Below, piece by piece: positions 36,701 through 48,700 of a DNA stretch of 64,000 nucleotides (positions are counted from its first letter, which is position 1; every line of letters begins with the position of its first letter). The notes under the pieces were generated by a model, which did not search any database, had not been told where the DNA came from, and was given only the letters and a program-made list of their open reading frames with translations. Location: positions 15,894,196 through 15,958,195 of the forward strand of contig NW_004955405.1 in assembly GCF_000276665.1 (NCBI RefSeq), read 5' to 3'. The position numbers and the translations under genes are program-made. The stretch is from Chinchilla lanigera (lineage: Eukaryota; Chordata; Mammalia; Rodentia; Chinchillidae).

Positions 36701-39700
36701 CAACTTAATGCTAGTAAAATTGAAGCTACTCAGTCTATTGATCATAAATTTTGCTAAGTGCTAGCCCTAGAGAAACTTTTATAGGTGAAATTTTTATAAG
36801 ATGGTTTATAATAGTAAAAGTATAATCAACCTGACTCAGTAGGGGAATACATGTGGTTTATTCATGTAATGAAATACCATCTAGTGATTGCCTTGTATAA
36901 ACTATGTGTGTTGGTATAGACAACTTTCTTAAACGTAATGTTAGGCATGAAAGCATAAGTACTGTATGATACATTTGTGTAACAGGATGTTAGTGGAATG
37001 TGTCTTGTCATCTCAGCTTTTTTCCTTGGAGCCCAAAGCTAAGGACAGTAGCTAACAGAGGATCCCTACATTCATTAAAAAAAGAGGTGCGCTGAGCTTG
37101 CTGGTGAGTGGATTTGTCCTAGAACTTTGTCACCTCCAAGATAAAGAGAATATGTGGCTGGGATTATAGCTCAGGGGCACAGTGCTTGTCTGGCAAACAC
37201 AAGGTCCTGAGTTCGACTCCTGGCACCAAAATAAACAAACAAAAAACCCCAAAAAGAAATAAAACAAACAAACAAACAAGAGAATTTAATATGAGGAAGA
37301 GTTCTTTATGAGTTACCAGGTAAGAGTATTCTCTCTAGACTTACTTTAGCAGGGTTCTTGCTAAACTTTGACTCTGCATGTCCATCAAGGATTAGGGTCC
37401 GGGTTGGGTTGAAGACTAGTCAAAAAGAGGGCTTAAGAGGAGCATGATTAAAATTTGAACAAGGACAGTGTCAGTGTCTGTCCCCACAGGGTGAATTTCA
37501 GAACTCCCGGAATGGCTCATGAGAGAGCTAGTCATCAAGCTTCTCCATGTACTGTATTCAGTAGCTTAGAGAAAATTATGAAGAACACCAGCTGTATAAC
37601 TTGAACTTGGTCTCTTGTCTCCTCCTTCATTTTCATGGTAGACAAAATGGTAGCCCTCGTTCTTGCCTAATCTAAAACATACTGCTTTATAAGGAAAAAA
37701 ATACAGAGATGATTTAATTTAAGGATCTCAAAATGGGGAGATTATTTGACTTGAGCCCAATGATAATTTTGGATTTTTGACCTGCAGAACTATGAGATAG
37801 TAAGTTTGTGTTGCTTTAAGCCATGAAGTTTGTGATATTTTATTACAGCAGCAATAATAAACATATACCATCACACAATAATATGATTTATTTACATAAC
37901 AGTGGAGCACAGATAGTGGGAGTTAACTGCCTGAGGGAAAGAATGGTATCCTGAATTTGAATTGTAAATTGAAGGATTGATAAAAGTTTTCCCATCTGTA
38001 AGCCTACAACTCTGAGAGACTGAAGGAGGAAGTTCTCCAGTTGGAGCCTAACTTAGGTAATTCAGCCACTTAGCAAGACCTTGTCTCAAAATAAAAAGTA
38101 AATAAAGCAACTGGGGGTTAATAGCTCAGTGCAAAGGTGCCTAGTACCACCTGGGGAAAAAAAAGTTTACCTGACCCTGAAGGGCTTTATCTTCTGAGTA
38201 GAATAGCTAACATAAACAAAAGCTGTAAGGTTTTTAAAGTACATAACTTAATGTTTTTTGTTGTTGTTGCATTGAGATTGGGTCTTGTTTTCTAATTCAG
38301 ACTGGTCTTGAACTCACTCTGTAGCTTGGGCTGGCTTTTAACTTGGTGGTTATTCTGCCTGAGCCTCCCAAGTGCTGGGATGACAAGTGTGCACCAGCAT
38401 GCCTGACTTAGGTGTATTGAAATAGCTGGTGTGCCTAAATGTGTACAGTGTGTAGAAGGAAATGATACCAAAGCTGGAAAAAAGTGCATTGGGACTAGTT
38501 CATGGAGGGTTTTGTATGATTGGTGAAATAGTCTCCATTTAACCTATATACATGATTTTAAGGATGTTAAGAGAGTGAAAGGGGCAGTAATATGACAGAC
38601 TGAGAGCCTCAGCACCATACAGAGGAAGAGGGCTATATGGATTTGAGAAAAAGAGTGAGACTTGGTGCATAATTAATTGTACTTGAAGTTTTGAGATAAA
38701 AAGTCAAGGTTGAAAGGATTTTCAAACTTGTATATTTTGATAGAGATACTTTTAATAAATAGTATGGGTAGCTCAATGAAGAGTGCTTGCTTAGTATGTG
38801 TGAAGTCTGAGTTGATCCCTGGTACCACAAAATACAAAACAAAAGAACTAGGAAGGAGTAAGACTACATTGTGGATGTAGTGAGAAGGACAATATTGTCT
38901 CCAGATGTCCCCAGATGTCTGCAGAGGTCCCCAGATGTCACTGGACCTGCAAAATTCCTTGTCCAATCTTGTGTCCTCCACTACATCCTGTGCTTGCCCA
39001 CAGCAGCTTCTATGCTGGCTGAGCTCCCTGAAGAGAGTAGTGCTTTTTTGTTGGCAAGCAGGCTGGAGCTGGGAGTCAGGTCTTACTGGAGCCTTACATG
39101 GGTAATCTTTTATTTATTTATTTATTTATTATTTATTTATTTAAACCCGGAGGGGGGGCGGTTCCGGAACCAGGAATGGAACTCACGTCGTCCCGCTTGC
39201 CAGGCAGGTGCTTTGCCGCTGAACTAAATCCCCAGCCCCAATGGGTGATCTTTTAAAATTGAATATCTAGTTTCGTTATTTTCTTACTCAAAACTTTCCT
39301 AGTGATCTTTATTGCCGGCTGAACTCGTTGCCTTTATTTTCAATTGAAGGTAGAAGTTTTGCTTTTCTAAGAAATTATTCACATACTTTTCAGAATTTTA
39401 ACTTTCTTCATTAAAGTTATATTTTAGTGATTAAATTTAAGTTATGTATGTGATGGCTCATTTTTTTTTATTTTAAAGATAAAAGGGAAACATTAACAGA
39501 CATACAACATTTTACAACATATCACAAGCACAATACAGACAATACAGAGTTACAAACAAAGTGGTAGGGAATTAACAATGGTGGTTGTATTACATATTGA
39601 TATCTTCAAAGTGGCTTCTGAAAACAGATATAGACATGCAATACTGGTCAACCAAAGACTCATTGACAGTTTCTTTCAGCATAGAAATAGAAGGCAGAAG

Positions 39701-42700
39701 AACAACCATGTTAACTATCCTGTATATACATACATACAAAATTTCTCCTTCGTTCCCTTCTCTTTTCCCCACATCCCAGAAGCCCTTTACTCTTCAGCGG
39801 TTTCCTATCATTTCACAGTGTCTGTGATGGCTCATTTTAAAAAAGTAAAAATTTACAATGCTTAAAAGGTATTTCCTCAGAATTTTCCAGAAGCATTCTG
39901 TGTCTGCTCTGGCTTTCTTGAGCTTGACTGGAAATGTGCCCAGGACTTGAGTTTAGGCAACCAGGAAGAGCAGTTAGCCTGGTAGGGGATCAGCTGAGAG
40001 GGAGGCGAGGTGACTTACTTGAGGTGAGGTTTTCAGTCTGAGGATGTGTCCAGGGGTATTAATCAGTATCCTAGAGTTGAAGGGTAAAATTGAAAATCAC
40101 TTTCAAGTGAAAGATGAAGATATCATAATGTAAGAATATGCTATAATTAAGAATGTGGTGCTCAAGTGAGCATTTTTACCCAAGTACAGTATTCCTTGTC
40201 GCATGAAATATATTTGAATAAGGATGGTTTAATAGCTTTATATGTAACAGAGAAGCACTAAAGATACTTAAAAATGGAGGCCTATTGAAAATGGAGAATG
40301 AGACAGGAAATTAAAGATGTATTCTCATCATTTTTCTAATATTGCATCTGATCTTTTTGCCAGTGCCATAGGCAGTGGAGGGAGGCAAGCACTTACTTGT
40401 AGATTTGATTGTAGTCTGAGACTGTTGCGTATTTTTACAATTGTGGCCAGTTATAAGGAATCTGAACATTAATTCTAAAACCATAAACTAGTTATAACTA
40501 ACTCCAAAATATAATGAAAACAATCTGTGCAGCTCCATCTGTATATTGTTAAGTAAACAACTTTCATAATTATGTTTGTTTGGATAAGCTAAATTTTGCT
40601 GCAGCAAACCCTAGAATCTTGTTTCTCCCCATGTAGTGCTGGGAATTAAACCCAGGCTTCTTGCATGTTAGGCAAGTGCTCTACTACTGAGCAATGTCCT
40701 CAGCTAACCCTAAGATCTTAATAGCTTAAGTTTTAGTGGCTCATGATACACGTATGTTATGGGTTGCTCTGGGACCTAGGGTGATTATCGTTACTCTCTG
40801 CAAGATTGTCAGTGTCCATGACAGAAAGAGAGTAAGTAGCAGGTCCTTTTTATTATTCCTTTGGCTAAAAATAAAGCCAATCACTGGGACATACCTTTCA
40901 AAAACCAAGGGTATACTATGCAGTCCTACCATGTGCCTGAGAAGAGAGTTGTAAATATTTGAGTAGCACCGTGATTATAGGAATATTTAAATATAAAAAT
41001 AAAGACTGAAAAAATGCAAGTAAAAGATTAATATATGTGACTATAAAGAATATAACACTGAAATATATATATATATAAAATATAGTCTGAAATACAGTGG
41101 AAAGAAATCTTAAAAAGTATGAAAATGATTACTATCTAATATTTATGTATACATAAAAGTCTAATTCAACCTAAGAGGCCGAGGCAGGAGGATTGCAGGC
41201 TTAAGACCAGTGTGGTCTTAAGACCAGTGTGGTCTAAGCAAGACCCTGTCTCAAACTAAAATTTTAAGATGGCCTGGGATTTAGCTCAGTGGTAGAGTAC
41301 TTGGCTAGCAAGCATGTGCACAACCCTCAATTCAGTCCCCGGTAGTGGCAGAAGAAAATGTGTTTCAAATGTATCAAATACACAAATTTTAGGACTAAAG
41401 TAGACTGAAATGGTCAAAGAGTATGAACAGAAAATTCTCAAAAGATGAAATAGATTAGGAAAATATACTTAAAATTGTAGATACTATTCTGAATAGGGGA
41501 GAGTTTAGAAATAATGCCCGGTGCTAGTGAGTTTATGGAGAATTGGTTAATATTGCAGGTAGGATTATAAATACAGTCCTTTCAAACAAAATTTATGGTG
41601 CTGTGTCAGTAACCCTAAAAATACTCATATCCTTTCAAATGTTTATGCTAGTTAAGAAATGCTAAAGGAATCAAAGAATGTGTTTTTCAAAGGTGAGAAA
41701 ATACCCTGTTTGTTATTTTATTTTATTTCATTAAATAGTGCCAGCGTTATGTGACTTTTGTCTTGTCAACCAGGGATACACAAATGATTATGCGAGGGTT
41801 CCTATTCTTATAGCTTGAAGTCTAGTGGTAAAGAGAATGTTAAGAGAAGGCATAGAGAAGTGCCTATGAAGAAACATCAGAGTTTAGTGAGGACATGTGA
41901 GAATAATGTAAATATTCAGCGTGTAAGGAGGTTATAATGTTTCGGGGCATTTCAGTGTATCTCATATGAAAACTAATGGCATGAAGAAATAGGACTACTG
42001 TTATTACAGATTGTATTCAATCTATAAACATTTGGGCAGATAAAGATTGCATAGTGATGTTGAAAAAAATCTGCAAGAAAATGTGAATTTTTTTTTCTGC
42101 AGGCATTTGATGAACACTCAAGCATGCTAAATTTATATATATTTATTGAGACATTGTAAGATTAATACAGATTACGTATGGCCTCTACAATTACAAGAGG
42201 TACTCAGAGTGTTGGCTTTTAGCTTCTAGACATTTATTAGTACAGTGAACTGCTGAAGTGTGTGTACATTTTTTGGTGTAGACTATGTATATGTTCTGTT
42301 GTTGACCAAAATGTTATTTGGCACCTGACTGTATTCAAGAAGATTTAATTTTATTAGAACTCTTCCATTGTTCCTTATTCACATAATGGTAGATGCTTAT
42401 GTTCCCAGTAGGAAGTAGTTTAGTATCTGGAAATAGAAGAATAGTGTTCTTGTATACCGTATTCTTCTGTAAGAATGTAGAAGTTCTTTCCTTCCTTGAG
42501 GACCGTAAGAGTTTATTTGGGGATCAGGTTGAAGTAGAATGTTGGAAGTAGGGGTGTTATGCTAGAGTAAGAGAAAATTGGGTTGAGCAAGAGCTGATGT
42601 CACGAAGATGTAAGAGCATTCTGTGGAGCTGAAGATGAATTTCAGTTACAAATTTGTCACTGATTTCTAGTCTTACAACTTTTTAATTTTAAGAATGTAT

Positions 42701-45700
42701 GCAAGGGTGTGTTTATTTGACCATGCTTTTTCTCCAGCATACATACTTCAAAATAAGGTGAAACTTAATTATTTCAATAATAAACTTTCTTCAGACAACA
42801 CAGAAACATTAAAATATTTTCTAAAAAAAGTTTTTTTATACTTAAAAAAAATTCTTTTTGCCTGTGTGTTATTTGTCTTTCTAATAGGAAATCAAACCCC
42901 AAAGCCATTATAACCATGGATATGGTGAACCTCTGGGACGGAAAACTCACATTGATGATTATAGCACGTGGGACATTGTCAAGGCTACACAGTAAGTATT
43001 TTGTTGTAGTTGTTTGCTTCTTCGACATAAATATTTTAAGTGAAATAAGAATAGCTATCATATTACCTTGAAGGAAATGTCAATATCTGTTAAATTATTT
43101 TTAATGAGTATTAATTTTAATCTACTTTTGGTGCTAGCTAATCTTTTTAGAAGCTTTTTGTTGTGTCCTAAGAATATTAAAATGGACTATGGAGAATAAG
43201 AAAATATTATTAAGAAAATATTACTAATATTTTAGGGACCATATTTACATCCTAACCGGGCGTGGTGGACGCACATCTGTAATCCCAGCACTTGGGAGGC
43301 TGAGGCAGGAGGATCATTGTGAGTTTGAGACCAGCCTGGGCTACAAAGTGAGCTCAGGGCCAGCCTGAACTGCGTGGTGAGACCCTGTCTCGAAAAGACC
43401 AAAAAAAAAAGAAGTACATCCTACATTTCCTTTCTTTTCAAGTATACAAATTAGAAATAGAATATAGTCAGTGTCATGTATTCGACTTATGTTGAGGGAG
43501 TTATCAGAGCTAATACATGATCTTCAAAATGCCAGATTGTCAGACTTCAAGTCAGAACAAGGAAACTCATAAATCTAGGAGTATTATAATGTAAAGTGAT
43601 AAGGCGTTTGAAATACAGGAGATATTTTCATCTGCAAATAAAATGGGGAAACTATATTTATTTCATAGATACAACTTCAAGAAGTCTACATTCTTCTTCT
43701 TCTTCTTCTTTTTTTTTTTTTTTTTGGTCTTTTTGAGACAAGGCCTCTCTATGCAGTTCAGGCAGGCCTTGAATTCACTTTGTAGCCCAGACTGGCCTTG
43801 AACTCGCTGCAGTCCTCCTGTCTCAGCCTCCTGAGTGCTGGGATTACAGGTGTGTGCCACTATGCCTAGCTTTTTTTTTTTTTTTTTAAAGACAGGGTTT
43901 CACTATGTAGCTCAGACTGGCCTTAAACTCACAGCAGTCCTCCTGCCTCAGCCTCTTAAATGTTGGAAGTACAAGTGTGCACCACCACACCCAGCAAAGT
44001 CCACATTCTTTTAATTGGAGAATTAAATGTTCTTGCATTTAATGTAACTTATGTTAGGTAGGATGCACACGTGCCATTTTTGCTTTGTCATTTTGTTTCC
44101 CAATCCTTCCATTACTGCCTGCTGGAGATCCCCTGTACTATCTATTGAAGATCCCTTGTGTATGATTAGTCACTAATCTTTTGTTTCTTCTAAGGTTCTC
44201 TCTTTGTCTTTTGACAATTTGATTATGGTGTGTCTCGATATGTGGGTCTCTTGAGTTGATCCCTCTTGAATTTCATTGAGCTTCTTGGAAGTATATATAT
44301 ATATATATAATGTATAAATTTGATAGGTAGACATATAGACTAGTTGATCTTAGATTGTTTTTTTAATCCAGTTTGGGAAGGTTATTGTCACAATTTCTTC
44401 AAATATTCTTCCTGTCCCTTTGTCTGTTCTCCTTTTGGAACTTTTGTTCTTTTGATATACTTGATATCTCGCAGGTCTCTGAAGATCTGTTAATTTTTCT
44501 TTTTTTTTTTTTTTATATTTCTCATCCTAGATTGCCTCCATTGACTTACCATTGATTTTTTTTTTGTTTGTCTCCTTAAGTCTGCTTTTGAGTCCCTTGG
44601 TAAATTATCCTTGTAGTTACTGTATTTTTTCAACTGAAGAATTTCTGAGTTCTCTTTATGATTTCCTCTTGCTCATATTCCTTATTAGTTGAGACATTGT
44701 TCCTTTTGTTCTTTAGATATGGTTTCTTTTAGCTCTTCAATAATTTTCTTTACTACCTGAGTTGCTGAAAGCCTTTGGTTAATTTCTCTAGTACTGAAAA
44801 TGTTGATTCTTTTGATAGTTTTTCAAGCTATTTAAATTGCTTTTTAAAATCTGCTCATGTTAACTTTCATTCTTGAATATTATCTATATTCAAAGATGAA
44901 AGCATACTTGAACCACTGGTAATTGAGCAAATTGCATTACTCTGCTCATTTTAAGTGATACTAGTCGTGAAAGTTCGTGCACATACCCAGTTTTATGACC
45001 CCTTGAGTAAGTCTTCCTGCTTGACTACATGTGTCTTGTTCGTCTGTTTTAAGTTTTTGAATGTTTAGTCTGTTTTTCTTCTGGTATAATTGAATTTTTA
45101 AATTTAAATATTTACTTACTTGAAGAGTTTTATTTACTTCATGTTTCATATTTGAGACTCTGAAAGTCTTGCTGTTCCACATTCTACACATCTGTCAGTC
45201 TAATTTCTTCTTTTGGACCTTTGCTGCTTTTGTTATCTTTCATTACTTTATTCTACCCTAATATATCATAGTTCTCATCAGCAAATAAATACACTCAAGC
45301 ATCCTCCACTTTTTTTCTTTTTCTTTTTTTTTTTTTGGTACAGGGTCTCACTATGTAGCCCAGGCTGGCCTCAGACTTGCAGCCATCCTCCTGCCTTATC
45401 TTCCATCTTAAGAGAAAAAAACACACTCCTTTTTATCCTTCACATATTCATTCTAACTATCCTATCTCTTGGTTGTTTTTTTTTTTGGTACCAGGAATCA
45501 AACTCAGGACCATGTGCATGTCAGGCAGGCGCTTGTGCCACTGAGCTGTATCTCCGGCCCCGCTGTCTTTTTTTTATTAGTACAAGTTTGCAGTATATAA
45601 TGATTACGTTCATTGTAGGGAATTAGTATATGTATATAACACATCTCAATTCTTTTTTTTTCTTCTTCCCCTCTACCTCCCTTTTTTATAGTTTTTAAAA

Positions 45701-48700
45701 ATACTTTTTGCTAGCATTAAATTTATTTATAAGTCCTTATCAACGTAATTATCAAAAGTGCCAATTAATAGCCACACTAACAAGCCAAAAAACATAAACA
45801 TATAAGACAATTATATTCAATTAAGGTATACTTTTATATACCTTTTTCATTATTTGGTTTCGTAGAAAGGATCTTTATATGCTGTTAACAATTTGTTTTT
45901 AAAACCCTTTATATTATCTTATTAAACATTTCAGTCTTACAGAAAAATACAGAGATATCACTTTCAGATTAAGCAATGCTAATTAGCCTATTTACAGATA
46001 GGGTGGTGCGATTAAATATATTTTAGATCTTGGCTTAGTATTTTGTAATACTGATATGGACATCTGATCCTAAATTTATTTTATTTGGATACCCCATTTT
46101 ATATTTTATTGCTAAGAAAAGATACCTCACAAAGGTAAATAATGCCAAAATGGGAGAATGCTTCTTGTTGCAAGTTGGACATTTGAATCTAACTGGTAAC
46201 TTGAGAAATCAGGTACTCCTCCTTCCACAGGGTTTGCTGTTTCTTTGTTTATTTTAAAATTTTTATTATTTTTTTATTGTTGTAGGTAGTGTCTGTGCCC
46301 TATGGATCATCAGCCTGAAGTGTAAACTTACAATACCCTTACGTCTTTTCTAAGAGGAATGCACAGTGACTTTAAAATTTTTCCTATATTTGCAGTTGCC
46401 TTTGAATGACCTGGTCTTTATTGTCTGCTCTGGAAAGGAGAAAGAGAAGAGTGACAGGGAGGAAGAAAAGGGTATTGGCTTTTTAAATTAGGGGGAAATC
46501 ATTTCTGCTGGAGGGGTAGGAACTTGTAGCACTGAAAGAGTGGAAAGTGTGTGTGTGTGTGTGTAGGGGGCAGTGTACAACAACAATGGCCGCTGCTTCT
46601 CTGCACCAATTACAAGGAAGACAGAGCACAGGTCTGATATTGAAGGAGTGTGTCCTTTTGTCCCACCCTGTCTCTGGTAAGTGTCATATGCTGGTTGCTC
46701 TAGGAAAAGATACACAGCCGGGGCTGGGGGTTTAGCTCAGCAGCAAGCGCAAGGTCCTGAGTTCGATTCCCAGTACTGGAAAAAAACCAAAAAAAAAAAA
46801 GATACATAGCCACCTGCCACCGGGTAAGAAGTTGCTACTGGGTTAGAATTCCAAAATGGCTCTGTCACACAGACTCTACCAATGTAGTTGTTGTCTCGGT
46901 GGAGAAACAGATTTCTGGTTCCTCCTGCTCTGCCATCCTCCAAGAATGGCACTTACATCCTTTTTTTTTTTTTGGTTTTTCTCCGGTACCGGGAACCAAA
47001 CTCACGACCTTGCGCTTGCCAGGCAGGCGCTTTGCCGCTGAGCTAAATCCCCAGCCCCCCACTTACATCCTTTTTAGGCACTTACAAATGTGAGAAAACT
47101 AACCAGTGAGTCTGTGGGTAAGATTTTCACTTACCCTGTCAAAGTGAGAGTCTGCTTTTGAAGATAAAATGCCTGGTTTTTACTTAGCTGTACAAATGTG
47201 AACAACTTCATGAAAGAACAAACAACCAAAGGTACTATTGTAATCCTTTCCTGCTCCTTCCTTAGGTTGATTTGTGGATGTGTGGGTGTGTTTGCTTGCA
47301 CTCACATGCAGAACAACCAGAGACTACAGCATTGTGAAGGCTGTGTTAAATATTAGTAAAACATTTTTCTGTTAGATATGAATGTAGGTAAAAGTATCAC
47401 TGGTTGAGTTGTTTAGCTTGTAAAAGAGGTAATTTGAGGCATGGCTAACAGGAATTAAGAGAAGGAGTTCGTTAGAATCAAATATGATATAGGAGTGCAC
47501 TGCTCATAGAGAGAGCAGACTGGGAAAGAACAGCAAAGGAGGTGACTCCACAGAATAACCTGTGGTTGGGCTACAGTGAGATTATATGTTTTTTATAAAA
47601 GTATTAGCGTACATATAAGGAGTGTAGCAACATATACATATGCATGTGTATAAAGCAGTAGGCAAGTGTGTATGGGTGATTTTGTACTCAGATTTGTTTT
47701 ATGCTAGCGGCATGTAGTTCCTCACTTTGAATGTCTCTAAGTTTATAAATAAGGGTCTTAGTTACCTTAGGTCGAGACTGAGGAAAATTGACTCAGATGG
47801 GCTCAGGACCCTCCTGTTTTGTCTTCTTTTGCAAAAGAATTGGGTGAAGTTATGTGACACAGTCACTTTCTGTTTGACCTCAGTGGAGTGGGATGAGTGG
47901 CTGCAGTGGTGGTTTGCCTCCAGAGGAATGTGTCTTCTTCCCGTGGTCACCAGTCTCAGTCACCAGCTGTCACAATTTACTGTGTATCTCCTGTTTCAGA
48001 AGTTTTAATGTTCGCTTCTAGTGTCACCTTATTGTATATCCTCTGTTGCTTCCCTGTTTGGATGCCACTCTATAATTAGGAGATGAAAGATATTGTCACA
48101 TATGTTTAAATTTGTTTTTGTATTACGTACTTCCAGGGGTCCAGTATTTTGGTTAGGAAAAAGGTAATGGTGGCTGTGGCTTGATGATGGATTCTTGCTG
48201 GTTTATTGTACTATTCCTCTTACTTTGTTGATATTTGACAATTTCCACAATTTAGAAGTTTTTAAAAATTACCACAGTGACAGGAAATAGCAGTGAAGGT
48301 CAGGCTCCCTGCCTGTGCTTCTCTCTCCTACCCACTAGGTATATCTTCCCATATAAATCTGCCAGTAGACTATGTGCTATATCTCACTGGATTAAATTGA
48401 GTCACAGGGCTCTACCCCACCCTGCTCTTTACTCATACTTTTGTGTATTTAATATTTTTAGCTTAAGTGTGTATTTTTAAAGTTTAGCTCAGTCTGCTTT
48501 AATTGTGGAATAAGTGGTGCTCTAAAGAAAATGAGCAACTGATTGAAGTTTATTTCTGGTTTCCTTTTTATGAGATTTTACATTCTTAAAAGTGAGATAC
48601 TTTAATATTGCAAAATGGATTAGTGAAAGCTGTTGAAACATTGATATTTTAAAAGTGATATTTTATGATGAATATAGTTCAATTACAGAGTATGAAATGG

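Larger units (their letters stand above)
21755..42887 (+). other. ZDHHC17: ZDHHC17 intron 1 (21,133 bp)
   Basis: Donor gtgagg, acceptor ctttctaatag. GC-rich for the first 500 bp, then AT-rich. It holds the repeats listed separately; outside them I see no conserved exon, RNA gene or long ORF. Confidence 0.95.

Noticed and set aside
45213..45626. 137-codon frame
   Set aside because: Made of antisense B1 and ID sequence in intron 2.
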